A DNA stretch of 64,000 nt from Cryptomeria japonica (GCF_030272615.1 NC_081406.1:166021521-166085520), one strand, 5' to 3'; shown: positions 39,189 through 51,540, counted from the first letter of the stretch. The notes: generated by a model not told the origin, from the sequence alone. Made by a program: numbers and translations.

Positions 39189-39794
39189 TTACCTTTCTTG
39201 ATACATTTGTACATTCATAATCTTTTGCTCTAATCTATATGTTATTCTGATTATATTTCTTTCATCTTTATCATTTTATTTTCCCTATTGCTACCATTTG
39301 GATTGTCCATAGAGGTGAAAACACCGAAGCGGGGGTCTAACTGAGGCAGACTCCAAAACACAACCCCCAACATTTTCTTTCTTGTGTGTGTAGGTTCATA
39401 ATCATAGGAAAGTTATCATCTTGTGGGAGGCTTCAATCATGGACCGGTTGTGTTTTCCCTCACGCATTTTACTTAGTGTCAACATTTCACATTTCATGGT
39501 AACTTAGTTTATCAATTTACTTAACATTTTAATCACATCTATCACTCTCATATGGATTCTATATTCTCTCCGTACAGGACGACAACGCTCTACGCTAGTG
39601 TCTTGGTTTTGTGCACTCGTCCTAAAGATAGAGACTAAGCAGGATAATTCAATAGCTCCATTTGTGGTTTGATAGTTTATTTTTGCATTTGTATCCCCTA
39701 GCTCACCTTTAGTACCCCTTTAAGTGAGGTAGTAGTAGATAGGTTTGTTCCTTGAGGTTCATCACCTTGAGGGTAAAAAATCTCCTCCTCTACA
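39189..39794 (+). repeat. Possible 5' LTR end of a Ty3-type element
   Basis: The sequence ends in tctaca directly before a TTTTGGTGAAC primer string at 39795, as the LTR of 26310-34178 does. There is no partner LTR, so its start is unknown. Confidence 0.35.
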
Positions 39795-40640
39795 TTTTGG
39801 TGAACTTGACATGAAACCAGTTTTATTTTTTGCATCATTTAGATCATTACATACACCTACTCGTTTCTTCATCTTTAGCAAACTTTATCAAAAGACAAAA
39901 CACTTTATGTCCTGTAGTGTGGTCTTAGTGTTGCAAGGCTTGTCTATGAGCTTTATGACCAAGACTGCCAAAGGAGTTGTACAGTTAGGAGGACATCTAG
40001 ACAAAGTTTCTCTATTGATCGTTACATTCCTCTACCCGACACGATGATAAAAAAACCCCAGCATGACTCAACCGAGTCTTTCCCCTCTTATACTCTGCAG
40101 ATACCTTTCATGGCAGGCTCGTCAGCTACTAGTTCTTAGAACAACTCTTTGTCACCTTCTCCTCTTGTTGTTGATCATTACTCCCCTGTCACTATCGACT
40201 TTGACTATATTTAGTCTCTAGAGGAGAACTTGAGAGATTTCAGAGGGTTCCTTAATCGGTAGAATATCCTCCCTCAAGTTGGGAATGTAGTTAATACCTT
40301 GAGAGACATGCTCATCTCAGACAAGAAAGGTTTAGAGATGTTGAGGGCATTATCTATGATTGTTAAAATCCATGTACCCTTGACAGATGTACCCCCTTAG
40401 CATGGCCAATATAAAACTTGTGGTTCTTAGTTGGTTGTTGACATACCTAGCTTGACAATACACATGGTTGATCCCAGGCCAATCATTCCTAGCATCAATG
40501 CCTCTACCACTTCCTTGGGGTATACAGGTATATCTAGTAGCTCGACCTCTACCTCTACTACAACTCATATCTCTATAGTCAACACTATTACTACCTCTAC
40601 TGGTGGCACTAGTTCTCTTGGAAATGCTGGTGGAGGTGGT
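39795..40640 (+). pseudogene. Leader and gag N-terminal fragment of a Ty3-type element
   Basis: Starts with the primer-binding string TTTTGGTGAACTTGACATGA (39795-39814). From 40221 the plus strand reads ENLRDFRGFLN, then ISDKKGLEMLRALSMIVK and HVPLTDVPP. This parallels the QSDKNGIDILHGIAHIVDS segment near residue 100 of the gag at 28834-31737. Ser/Thr-rich DNA follows to about 40615. Stops occur every 20-60 codons. The copy is cut by a foldback repeat at 40649. Confidence 0.55.
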
Positions 40641-40648
40641 GGAGAAGA

Positions 40649-40744
40649 GGTTGCTTTGCATCGACCTGACCTGCCACCAATACCAGATAGAAGAGAAAGT
40701 ACTTTAATTTAATGCCATCAAGATAAAAGGCTTTAATCAAGACA
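40649..40744 (+). repeat. Truncated copy of the foldback repeat at 42951-43183
   Basis: Shares gaggttgctttgcatcgac and agagaaagtactttaattta with the longer copy and keeps the same right end (caagaca). The left arm is deleted. Confidence 0.75.
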
Positions 40745-42404
40745 GATAAATGGTATGCAACTGTATCTATTTGGAATGCATTACCCAAACAGCGCAATTG
40801 ATCAGTCGCACACGAAGTTCCACACGTGTGATCTTTTTCAAATCCTAATATGATTTCTATCTCGTCAACCTCTAGAGGAGCCACCTAACTTGGCCCCACC
40901 CAAACCAAGATCCATTCTTCCCACTTTTCAACAATGTATTTCTCTTCACTATCTTGTAGTTTCCCTTGTGAATTTTTAATTATAGTGCAGAGTTCTTCAC
41001 GAAGGACACCACCACATCGTCTAGAGTCTATGCTTCAATTTTTTTCATTGATCCCATGGAGGCAAATAGTCCTTTGTCTGAGGAAGTGCTTCCTGAATAT
41101 TCATGGGGGGGATAGTTAATGCTTGAAATCACCCTTCTATTGGGAGATTGTGTACATAACCTCTTAGTCTTCTGAAAGCTGAAAATTATATTGAGTCCAC
41201 CAACTCTGGTTCCACACTATAGAAAGTTTTGGATATTGACTTCCAAATATCCTTCGGTGCAAAATAATAATTCTCATAATAGAAAAAAGGTGCTCCTTAC
41301 ATGAACACATTGATTTCCTCCAAGTGTGGCCCAATAGGTTTCGCAGGAACTCCAAAACCAGTTAGTCCCTCCGGACATAAATTAGAGACATCACATCACA
41401 CACTCTAGACATTGTTTGTTTGTATTGCATACTCTCTATCTATTTATCACCCTTTAACACTTTCCTCTTCTTTTCTCCAATTGCTCTCTTCTAGGCAGCT
41501 GATGAGCTTGTTTCCATGTCATTCAAGATAATGCTTGCTTGATTTCTTTTACAAAATTTGCTTTCACATGACTCTTCAGCTTGCATGTTCTGCTTCCATA
41601 CAGATATAAATTTTAATTCACACTAAGATAATAATTAAATAAAATAAGCATTTGTAAAGAAAATATTTAGTCATTCGATGTTACATATTATCTGACGGAA
41701 AGATCCTAGACAATTCTTGGAGAAAGGAAACATCATTGATAAATTTTTTTGCAAATAACACTGAATCAAATAAATTAAAAAAGTTTCATGTAATTTTTAA
41801 AAGTAGAACTTGTTCAATGCTTTCATGCACCGATGGCAAAGCCATCTGACCCACACCATTATCCATAATAGAACAAATCAATATAATAGGCCATTATAAA
41901 GAATATATACAAAAATATGAAAGAACATTAAATTACCATTACAAACCCATAAACCATTAAATAGTGAAAATAGATATAAATTTGTAAATGTCTCCCTACA
42001 AACACCACAACCATAACCAAAACAAAACAAAAAATCTTACACGCAAAAACTAAGTAGCTGGTGAGTTGCAAGTCTACAACATCTCTCAGATGATCGAACC
42101 GTTTCTTAATTTTGTTCTTCTGATTAGTCAATGGATTTAGTTGCATGTACAAGTTTTCTATTTGAAGCCTTATGTTTCCCTATATTTGAGATAATAAAAT
42201 TTTTGTGAGTAGAATGGTGAAGTTTATCACCCAAAAAAATCATATGCAAGGGAGACAATCACTTAAGGTCCATCTAATCTTGAGACATTGATGCCCACTT
42301 TAGCATGCCACATCCTAAATTGACAAGACTCGTGATTGGGGCCCAAAATATGACCCCTCATTTCTTGCCTCATGTGTGAGAAAAAACTCAAACACTTTAT
42401 GTAT
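40745..42404. other. No gene recognised
   Basis: AT-rich, with short open frames only. No domain or repeat boundary supported. Confidence 0.5.
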
Positions 42405-42835
42405 GATTAGGTATAAAGGAAGCCTACCCTATCATTTGAAGGGGTCTACCTACAATTCAAGTGATCTCTTAACTATAAATCAATTAAATTCCAAGTGAAC
42501 AAGCAATCAAGCATTCATCAAGCATTGAAGGAGAATTCAAGTTAAAACACAACATTCATGATCTGGAGTCTGCATGACATCCTAAAACCTTGTGTGAGGA
42601 TTCAAGAAAGATTCATCAAGGTATCATGTTCAATTTTAAGCATTTTTAGATTAGATCTAAAGGGATCATTTTAAAGAGGGAGGAAGAGATCTTTTCGTAA
42701 AGATGTCTACCTCCAAAAATAGAGGAGATATTTAATAAAGATATCATCTTTTAAATTAAGAAATGGGAAAGAGATTAAGATTACAAACCTTCCATATTGC
42801 ACACTTCAAGGTATATTCAAACCTATTTGACCTAG
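42405..42835 (+). repeat. Direct repeat, long copy
   Basis: Its two ends (taggtataaaggaagcctac and tccatattgcacacttcaag) reappear at 43186-43440 in the same order. The shorter copy lacks about 180 bp in the middle. Possibly decayed terminal repeats of an unidentified element. Confidence 0.7.
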
Positions 42836-42950
42836 GAAAGCTCCCATCAACAAACCTATTTTCGTCATTTTGTGTGTAGGAAATTGATTCAGGAGTTACG
42901 TGTGAAGAATTTGGCAAAGTAAATGATGACAATCAAACTCAAATTTTATC

Positions 42951-43183
42951 TGTCTTGAAAGCCTTTTATCCTGATGGCATTAAATTAAAGTTCTTTCTCT
43001 ATTTTCTGGTGATCTCTGGAGCAGAGGTTGCTTTGCATCGACTTGGGATACATTTAACTTGTGTTGTATCTGCAGAAATATGTATCACAGGTCGATGCAA
43101 TGCAACCTATACTCTAGACCAATACCAAATAGAAGAGAAAGTACTTTAATTTAAAGCCATTAGGATAAAATGCTTTCAAGACA
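42951..43183. mobile_element. Foldback (MITE-like) repeat with arms of about 100 bp
   Basis: TGTCTTGAAAGC...GCTTTCAAGACA ends. The arms pair over about 100 nt with roughly 80-85% identity around a loop of about 30 nt. No transposase and no clear target duplication. A truncated relative is at 40649-40744. The RNA would form a long imperfect hairpin. Confidence 0.75.
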
Positions 43184-43185
43184 TA

Positions 43186-43440
43186 TATTAGGTATAAAGG
43201 AAGCCTACCCTATCATTTGAAGGGGTTTACCTACAATTCAAGTGATCTCTTAATTATAAAATCAATTCAATTCCAAGTGAATAGACAATCAAGCATTCAT
43301 CAAGAATTGACAAAGAAATCAAGTTAATAAAGATATTTAATAGAGGAGATATTTAATAAAGATATCATCTTTTAAATTAAGAAATGGCCAGGAGATTAAG
43401 AATACAAACCTTCCATATTGCACACTTCAAGGTATATTCA
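43186..43440 (+). repeat. Direct repeat, short copy
   Basis: Internally deleted partner of 42405-42835. The foldback repeat lies between the two. Confidence 0.7.
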
Positions 43441-45429
43441 AATTACAGGTTACATTTATAGGGTTTGTCATGTTCAAGCTAGCTACTATTTCAACACATT
43501 CTAACACATGTATCTATTTCTGTGCAATAATTAGTAGTAGCTACATAGACTAGCATGGTACATAAGTTCTTTTCTAATAGTGCCCTTCATATGCAATTCT
43601 TTCAATATTATTTAGTTGTATCTACCTTCTTAGGTTATGCAAATGGAGATTAGATTAGGTTATGTATCTACTTTCTTGCTCTGTAATTCTCATTGTGTTT
43701 AATAGTTTTTTATCCCTTTGGTGAAAGAAAAGGAGGTTGATGATAAATATATATGTTATCTATTAGTTGATTCCCATGACAATAAGTGGTTAATGTTGAT
43801 ACAAAGTAACACTACCAGGAAACTTTGTTGACAATCTAATACACATCACTATTGAACTTACCTCTGTCTCATATAACCCTATGTTGGCTAGGCCCTACCA
43901 TAATTAGAAGATCCTAATTACTACTATCCTAAACCTTGCATTGACCGTCACAATTTTACAGTGAGTTGAGTTAATTAGTCCATTAGCGAGATTGGGAAAG
44001 AGTTTGGTATTGAGTTAGGTGTTGGTGGAAGGTTTTAAGGAGGTACACTATCATCATAATTAATGTTAGAGAGTGTTGTGTGAAGAAGAATGGCCATGAA
44101 AGGAGTGACTGTCCTAAGTGCTTGAGACTGTCACAAAAAGTGAGTGTTGTAGCAGTGAATCTCTCTTTGACCTTTGGGTGTTTGGGAGGGTAAAGACACA
44201 TGGTGGTATATGTTGAGTGGTTGGGAGGGTAAAGACCCACATATCAACTATCTACTTTGACATCCTAGGATGGTGTCCACCTACTCTAAAACCTTGTGGG
44301 CACTCCCTGTTTGATACTAACATATATATAACATGTGCCTCTCATATAACCCTATGTTGGCTAGGCCCCACCATAATTAGAAGATCCTAACTACTAAAAA
44401 CACTAGATTCTCCCCTAAAAGGTTGTTGAGTCATAGAAGGCCTAGCTTGATATCCCTATAGTCTCTCATACCTAAAATATCCTTGTGTCGATGATGGTCA
44501 CATGTGACTACCCTATGGCCCCTACTATGCTCTAGACCTTTGTCCCTAATATTGATACTATTGGGTTTTTCTTTGTAAATCATATAGTAAGTCTAAATTA
44601 TCCTTTGAAGGATGGGGAGGCCTATGGACACTTTAGTCCCTTAATCAAGGTTACAAACTTCTCTCATGCCTCTTGTGTCCTCCCATGTACCTCCTTTTCC
44701 ATAAGAGACTTGCCATAGCAACCCTAAAGTCATTTGGATTGGCCATGTGTAGGAAAACTGAAATTTTGGGCTTTCCACTCCTAATGAGATAATTGACAAG
44801 TAACTTTTCTTGAATGTAATCTACAAACTACAAGAACTCCAAAAACTAACTCTCATGTTGAGCCACTATGAAACCTTATTATGTAAATTGTGAAACTCAT
44901 CTATGCATCTCCGTCAAAAATATTTTGAAATAGAACACACTTTGAAGCACTCCAAAATGGTATCTAGAGAGGGTTTCCAATGTGAGTTGGTGCATTTTAT
45001 CCTCCCAGTACCACAAGGAGGAAGCAAGTCCTCTCAAAAATTGCATTGAAAATTATGCCTTTAGGTTGCTCATATATAGATGCAACCCAAAGCATAAGTC
45101 CAAGATAAGTAACCAAGACTTATCCTCAACCCCATTTGTGGATCTTAAAAATGTAGAGGATTGGAGATGAAGCAACTCTTGAATATGATCCTTTGGTTCA
45201 TGATATGTGCTTGCTATAGTCTATACCTCTTGTATTTATGCATGATGAGGCTAGGTAATGTGTATTGATCAATATTCTATCTCCTCTATGTGTATTTCCC
45301 AAATTCAAGGCAAAATCTTAATAAGCTCCCAAGGTGCAAGTATATGCTCCTCTACTACAAGTGGATCCTCATGGCTTGTAAGATTTGAGGTCCATACTCA
45401 GGCTACTCATCTTAGTGAAAACTCTCAAA
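43441..45429. other. No gene recognised; one short duplication
   Basis: A segment of about 60 bp (tataaccctatgttggctag and following) occurs at about 43870-43930 and 44344-44400. No coding domain. Confidence 0.5.
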
Positions 45430-45800
45430 GTGATATGACCCTTCCTTCCATTTCCTACACCCTATTTTCTAACCCACACCTCATAACCTTTACCTCACTT
45501 CCTATCATTATTACCTTCCATCTACCTTTCATATCCCCTATCTTAACCTCCTCAACTTTCCTACATCCTATCCTAAACCTTAACCTCATACACACTTACT
45601 TTTACTTCACCTACCTAACCCCATTCCATCCTTCACATCCTTTTATCTCCCCCCATTCACTTTCCTACCTTCCAAACCCCTAACATATCCTAACTTACTC
45701 TTTCACCATTACATCCTTCATCACTTACCTCCCTATCTTATCCTAACCCACACCTCATAACCTTATACCTCTCAGCTTCCATTTTATACCACCTTCCTAA
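45430..45800. repeat. Pyrimidine-rich low-complexity tract
   Basis: A C/T-dominated plus strand with repeated aacccacacctcataacc (about 45470 and 45744). The long open frame across it is a composition artefact. Confidence 0.6.
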
Positions 45801-46289
45801 TGGTACACTTATGCTCCCTTCCAAAACACTAACAAAAATAGCACTTGATCACTACACAATGCTCTCACGGTTCTGCAACAAGGATTTTCTATCAAAACCA
45901 TATATACCAGCATCCATAATTAGGATATATTTTACATAATGAAACTTGATCACGTAGGTTTAGGTCATCCCTCTCCTTAATTAGGATATATTTTAAATAT
46001 GGAAAGTAGTGTTAATATGTTTTAGGCTTACTATATTGTTCATTATTTAAAATGCAGTGTTTAATTAATACATGATTGTAGGATTGTTCAACGGTTTAGG
46101 TCTTGTAAGAAATTCTTCTTTTAAATCGATCATATCATATTACAGAAACCTCTCACCATCTTTGCTATTGGCAATTAATCTGATAAATCTATAATAAACT
46201 TTGAATCTAAATATTTGAATATGAATAACACTGAATTTGCTGATTATACCCTACCTTTTTTCTTCAACTGGATCTTGTAATGCCCAATT
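45801..46289. other. No feature recognised
   Basis: AT-rich. A CACTACACAATG string at 45850 could be a CACTA end but lacks a matching target duplication with 46933. Confidence 0.4.
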
Positions 46290-46690
46290 TAGAGTGAAGC
46301 GATGATAATTGAAATGGTCGCCCTAACAAACACATCCTGTGGCTCAAATGCGAAAGGAAAGGAAAGCAGCGCTACGATAGCTGACCATTCCTACATCCTA
46401 CAATGATTAAACCCATAGGGACCCTATGTCCGCCTCCCTCCTTCGTGTTCATCAGGGGACAACCCAACAATAACTTCTTGACTTACTAGACCCCCACCCG
46501 CAACTTCTTGAGCACATAATTGATCTGGATTCTTTCACCGGAATCGGCATGGGAGGAACCACTTCATTCCGCGACTGGAGCACTAGTAGTAGATAGCTAG
46601 GATAGCTGATGATTAAACCTACAGGTTCCTTGCAAAGGCGGGATTTTGTAATGGCAGAGGTTGACGGGACGAAGAGGTGGGATTTATGAA
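46290..46690. other. GC-richer block of unknown origin
   Basis: Base composition is near 48% GC by eye, against about one third around it. It has none of the element signatures seen elsewhere and no long frame. Possible origins are captured gene DNA or an organelle-derived insertion. I could not identify it. Confidence 0.35.
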
Positions 46691-46933
46691 AAGACTTGGT
46701 AATTTTTTTTTTTTTAAGTAATGCCCATGGTCGTCAAAATTTCGACGAACACGGGCACTTTTTCAAAAAAAACACAAATGTCATTGCTAGTTCCCTCTTC
46801 GTCAAAACCAAATGTTGCATTATCATCAGAATTCTGACGAAAGTGGGCATTTAAAAAAAAAAATCAAATTTGAACACAATATACCTTCTCCATCAGAAAC
46901 CTCCGTCGAAATTTTAGGCCAAATGTATTAGTG
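46691..46933 (-). mobile_element. CACTA (En/Spm)-like terminus with subterminal repeats
   Basis: Contains repeated inverted motifs of the cgtcaaaatttcgacga, tcagaattctgacga and ccgtcgaaattt kind, and ends in TAGTG at 46929-46933, the complement of CACTA. Arrays of such CGACG-type inverted motifs near CACTA ends are typical of plant CACTA elements. No transposase and no certain second end, so this is tentative. Confidence 0.4.
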
Positions 46934-46956
46934 ACCCTAATGTGCACATGAATTCT

Positions 46957-47682
46957 TGTGTGTGGTGAAAAATGATAATGATGATAAAATATTATAAAAC
47001 CACAAAGATCCTACCACAATAAACCCTAGTTCTACAACCAAACATTCACCATACACTAATGAAGATACCTAAGAACTGTGCAAATCAACAAATGAAGAAA
47101 TATTACCATTCACATGCCAAGTAGGGTTTCAATCTATATTGTCTCCTATCTCCATTGATCTTGTTTGATATATTTGCTCTCAGATTTTATATGTGCACAA
47201 GAGCTCAACAAATAATAGATTGTGGTTTTGAAGTTGCTTGATTGCAAGAAGGTTTTATTGTATAAAGTATTATTTAGGTTTGATAATGATGAGAGAATCC
47301 TCCTATACAAAAGATGCTTTATAAAATTGAGGAATAAGATTAAGAGGTGAAATAAATAAATGGTCATCTAGGATTAAACTGTAGGTAGAAGAAATAATAG
47401 AATAATGAAGGGGTAAGGTAGAGGAAAATAAAGAGATAAATGACATGTGTCATAGAGGAAAAAGCTAATGAATTAATTAAATAAATAAAGATTTATTTAA
47501 TTATCAGAGGAAGTGGGACCAATTAAATAAATAAAAATATTTATTTAATTGAAGGAGAAAGATAATTTAAATAAATAAAAATATTTATTTAAATGAGGAA
47601 AAGGGATAGAAGAGATGAAATTAATTAATTAATTAAATAAAAATATTTATTTAATTAAATATGACAATTTTAGGTGTCTACA
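46957..47682 (-). repeat. 3' LTR of the outer element
   Basis: 726 bp. On the minus strand it begins TGTAGACACCTAAAATTGTC, followed by an array of AATTAAATAAAT-type palindromes, and ends at TGTGTGTGG (plus strand). It aligns along its whole length with 50354-51149. Confidence 0.85.
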
Positions 47683-47701
47683 TTTTGCCCCTCTTTGAGA
47701 C
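47683..47701 (-). promoter_or_regulatory. Polypurine tract of the outer element
   Basis: The minus strand reads CTCAAAGAGGGGCAAAA directly before the LTR, the same as at 62475-62488 in the inner element. Confidence 0.8.
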
Positions 47702-48100
47702 AATGCAACCTATCACATTGGCTCAAAGAAGATAAGATAAACTAATACCAAGTTGCCCCAAGATGGGAATAATATGCCACCTCAAAAGATTGGATGAAAA
47801 AACTGAAAGAATTGTAGACAATCTGTTGATAAGAAAGAAAGGCTAGAAAGACCGACAAGATAGGGTGAAAAGCTCACATGGGGAAAAGAGATTGACTTGG
47901 GATAAGAAGATTAACATGAGAGACTAGGGCTAATTAGCCTATATGTACAAGCCATAGGGAAAACAATCTCATTTGCATCCACAACATTCAGGAGATCAGA
48001 GCACCTAGAGTTTAGAGAGTAGTCACTAGAGTAGGAGAGATGGCAGAGAGGATTCATAGACTTGATCGCATTTGATGGTTCCAATGGCCAAATAACATGG

Positions 48101-48964
48101 GTGAGCTGGTATATACCTTAAACTTATGTTGTATGTTTCTACATTTATTGCTTCATTTAATACATTTTAAGAGTAGTTTAACAAAAACGTGAAAGGAGTG
48201 TTTTAGGGTTGAATGCATCTAGGTTAGGTTTGTTCGCATTTTGGATGAATAGGCGCATCTAGGTCGGTTTACAGCGCATCAAAGTACGAGAACATTTAGG
48301 TAGGATAGTGTGGCCGTGACTATTCTGGCTCCAAAATGAACCTTTCGTACAACGTGATAGTGATGTGTTAGTCAATCGCAATCGTTTATTGCAAAATTGA
48401 TGGTGTAAAATGCGCGACTAACACGCATGTTAGTCAATTCGTACTGTCATTTTGGAGCCAAAATAGATGCATCTAGACAATGTCATGTCAATGCTTAAGA
48501 AAGCACGTCTATGTAGTCAAAACACATCTGGGTAGGGTAAAAGTGCATCTATGTCTAAGATAGGCAAAAATTGATAGTTATGTGATGAACATACACTATC
48601 AATTGGATAAGCTGCTGAGAGGACTCACTCAAACAGGTGCCCTAAGGAAGACAAACTAAAAATTAGGCTAGAATTGACAATTTTGCGATAAACATATGTT
48701 GCAAATTGGATAAGATGCTGAGAGGATTCATTCAATCGAGTGCCCTAAATAGGTAGGTTTGCTAAGCTAAATATAGGATAAGTCATTGACTTGATAAAAT
48801 ATGGTGAGTGCTCTAGCAAAAATAGGATCAAGTGCACTATGATAAACATATACACTGATAGGATGCAACACCATGTGATAAACATAAGCACTAGGATAGG
48901 AGTAGCACTATGTGATCAGCATGAGTACTGCTAGGATTGACATGATTGGCTTGACTGGATGTAG
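48101..48964 (+). repeat. Repeat-filled intron of the outer PMD gene
   Basis: Between the donor ggtgagc and the acceptor tag. It contains about ten degenerate gcgcatctaggt/gcacgtctatgt units (48240-48560) and a second array with tgtgataaacat units (48570-48930). Both families are shared with the inner PMD intron. Confidence 0.65.
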
Positions 48965-50348
48965 GAGTACTTACCCTAGCTAAAGTCATGAGAGGGATTC
49001 CAATTGACTCAACGGTTATGAATAAAGTTGACCTTCGAGGAGCATGTCGATATTGATGTGATTAGCTTGAGACTTGTGCTATATATGACAGAGATCAAGA
49101 TAAACAAAAGGCTACTAACTACTCTTGCAGAGAGATGGAACTCAGAGACATGTATGTTTTGTTTGTTGACTGGTGAGATGTAGTCACATTAGAAGATGTC
49201 TATAGGATACTACTGGTGCTAATCCATAGAGATCTCGTAGTATATGACCGGGAGTGAGACAGGGATGCACTCAGACAAGCCTTTGTAGACCCAGATCTAG
49301 AGTTGAGACCAGGACATTTGAGTTGGGAGGTTATGTACTGCAAGGAATGAAGAATAACAGTGGTGGTGGGAGTCCTCGATGATCAATGGGTTCTTATGTC
49401 CCGACAGAGCGACACAATAGCTAGCTATTAGATGGGGGAGGAAACCAGAGATCCTTCTCACTAAGAGAATATTTGTATGGGGGCCTTGCATTCTAGCTCA
49501 CCTGTACCATGAGTTGTACCAGTTTGTTTACCTCAATGGCTGCAGGTTTGAGTGTGGAGTGACATTACTACAAGTATGGGCTTATGAGCACATTGTTGTG
49601 ATGAGGCGGATACATTTCATATTTTGAGGAAATGGATAGTCATATGTGCACTTGTATAGCATGATCACTTCCCATCCAAGGATTGGGAAGGTAGAGTATT
49701 GGCGGCGAGATAAATGGCATTGATAGTGTGATATGGAGGCCTTATCTCGACTATGAGGCCTGGGAGGAGGATGATAGGGAGTTACCGTATTGTTTCCACA
49801 GTAGATATCTGATAGGGAAGACACTATACATTCTTGATAAACGTTTGATTGACAGAGTTTGCAGATAGTTTGGCAGACAACAATGGATGCCAAGGGGCTC
49901 GGGAGAGTTTGCATGCACTATTAGAGAGCAAGTTCATTGAGGGCTGATTTTGTCATATGATGTTGCAGTCACCCAGTTCCAGGAGATGGTATCTATGCCT
50001 TGGGATATTTTGCCAGATATAGTTGATTCAGGGATAGATGATGAGTACATAGCATATTTTGAGGCACATCCATTTCCATGACTTGCTGATCTCAAGGAGA
50101 GTCCATACCTTTAAAGGAGGAGGATAATGATCATGGTGGAGGTGGCCGACGAAGGAGGCGAAGGAGAGAAGGGGCGAGGAGGATTTTTCGTGGGAGAGGA
50201 GGATAGAGGGAGGGTAGAGGGAGAACAGGGAGGTGGAGAGGGAGGTATACCACCGAGGACACCCAAAGGGAGAGGAGGACAACCATTGCAGGTTCCAGCT
50301 CAAGGACAAGGATAGTGTCATATTAGAAAAAGGTAGGTAAAGGTACAT

Positions 50349-50353
50349 GTACC
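50349..50353. repeat. Target-site duplication of the inner element, left (GTACC)
   Basis: Identical to 63284-63288. Confidence 0.93.
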
Positions 50354-51149
50354 TATAGACACCTAAAATTGTCCAGTTTAATTAAATAAATATTTTATTT
50401 AATTAATTTTTTAGCCTAATTCTTCTCTTAATTAAATAAATCTTTATTTATTTAATTAATTCATTTATCCTCTTCTAGCCTTATTTCTCAGTTAAATAAA
50501 TACATTTATTTATTTAAATTACCCTTTTTCCTAAATTGAATAAATATCTTATTTATTTAATTGACCCCACTTCTTCTATTAATTAAATAAGTCTTTATTT
50601 ATTTAATTAATTCATTAACCTTTTCTACCTATGACATGTATGTCATTCATCTCTTAATTCCTACACTACCTACCCTTTCATTATTTTCTTATTTTGTCTA
50701 CCTACCCTCTAATCATAGCCGACCATTTATCTTTTAAACCTCTCAATCTTATCCCTCCATTTATTATAGTGTCTTCTATATAAGGAGATGCTTCCTTGAT
50801 TTATCAACCTTATGCATCCTAATCAGTTGACTCCCCGACTACTTTAGCATTCAAACTTTCATATGCGATCAAGCCTACTTGTAACCACATTTCCATTCTT
50901 TGTTGAGCTCTTGTCCACACATAAAATCTGAGAGCAAATATATCAAGCAAGATCAATGGAGATAGGAAGAATGGAGATTCAAACCCTATTGGACATGTGA
51001 TGGTATAATATTTGTGATTTCATTTGATTTGCATTGTCTTAGGTAATCTTCATATGTTATGGTGGATCTTTGTTGTTGTTAGGCTAGGGTTTTGTTGTTG
51101 AATTCATTTAGTCTTTCAATATTGTTGTTATCCATTTTCACCGTAAACA
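50354..51149 (+). repeat. 5' LTR of the inner element
   Basis: 796 bp. U3 holds about five AATTAAATAAAT-type palindromes at 50376-50620, followed by a TATA box. It ends GTAAACA before the primer-binding site. Confidence 0.93.
50777..50785 (+). promoter_or_regulatory. TATA box of the inner element's 5' LTR
   Basis: TATATAAGG, conserved at 62911-62919 in the 3' LTR, downstream of the palindrome array. Confidence 0.7.
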
Positions 51150-51152
51150 TTT

Positions 51153-51170
51153 TGGCATGCCCAGTGGGAC
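51153..51170 (+). promoter_or_regulatory. Primer-binding site of the inner element
   Basis: TGGCATGCCCAGTGGGAC after a TTT spacer next to the LTR. The tRNA was not assigned. Confidence 0.7.
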
Positions 51171-51254
51171 ACTTGTCCCTTTTGCATTTAACATCTTTTG
51201 TTGCAGATTTTGTGTTTTTAAGTTGTAGATCTGACATTTACAACAACATTTTGA

Positions 51255-51540
51255 TATTTTTGCATCTGTGTGCATTTGGATCGCGTTTTTTATTTTCTAC
51301 TACATTTGTGACATCTAGAATCGCGTTTGCACCCTCGAAAGTATTTTATTTTTTTGTTTCAGATTCTGAGAAACACGTCTATGTTCCCTATTCACATCTG
51401 TGAGGTCTTCGAATGCGTCTATGTTCAGAAACCGCATCTGTGTTAAGAAAGCACATCTGTGTCAAATCTAATCGCATCTGTGCATTTATATAGTGTTTGT
51501 GTTACTTATAACCACATCTGTGTTCAGTTGTTGCATTTTG
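51255..51540 (+). repeat. Degenerate GCATCTGTGT array, first cluster
   Basis: About eight copies of gc[ag][tc][ac]tct[ga]tgt at 20-40 nt intervals, for example gcatctgtgt, gcgtctatgt and acatctgtgt. Confidence 0.75.

Larger units (their letters stand above)
48040..50353 (+). pseudogene. PMD gene of the outer element, 5' part (antisense to the element)
   Basis: Exon 1 (48040-48100) starts ATGGCAGAGAGG. An intron follows (48101-48964, GT...AG), then exon 2. Exon 2 gives EYLP, TLAERWNSETC and LLTGEM, the core of the plant mobile domain, then broken text through TEHIVVMRR-like and PSPWD-like regions to a Gly/Arg/Glu-rich end. Many stops are present, so it is inactive. PMD proteins such as Arabidopsis MAIN and MAIL1 act in gene silencing and genome stability, and PMD frames are known in several plant transposable elements. 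The frame is cut at 50353 by the inner element; its 3' part is at 63284-63854. Confidence 0.8.

Noticed and set aside
45258-45683. 141-codon open frame on the plus strand
   Set aside because: Produced by a pyrimidine-rich tract with few stop possibilities. The composition is Ser/Thr/Pro/Leu repeats with no motif.
45850-46933. A complete CACTA element from CACTACACAATG (45850) to TAGTG (46933)
   Set aside because: The flanking triplets (gat and acc) do not match, and the left end lacks the subterminal motifs, so only the right end is reported, tentatively.
50127-50315. Gly/Glu-rich 62-codon frame as a separate gene
   Set aside because: It is the acidic/basic low-complexity end of the outer PMD reading frame just before the inner insertion.
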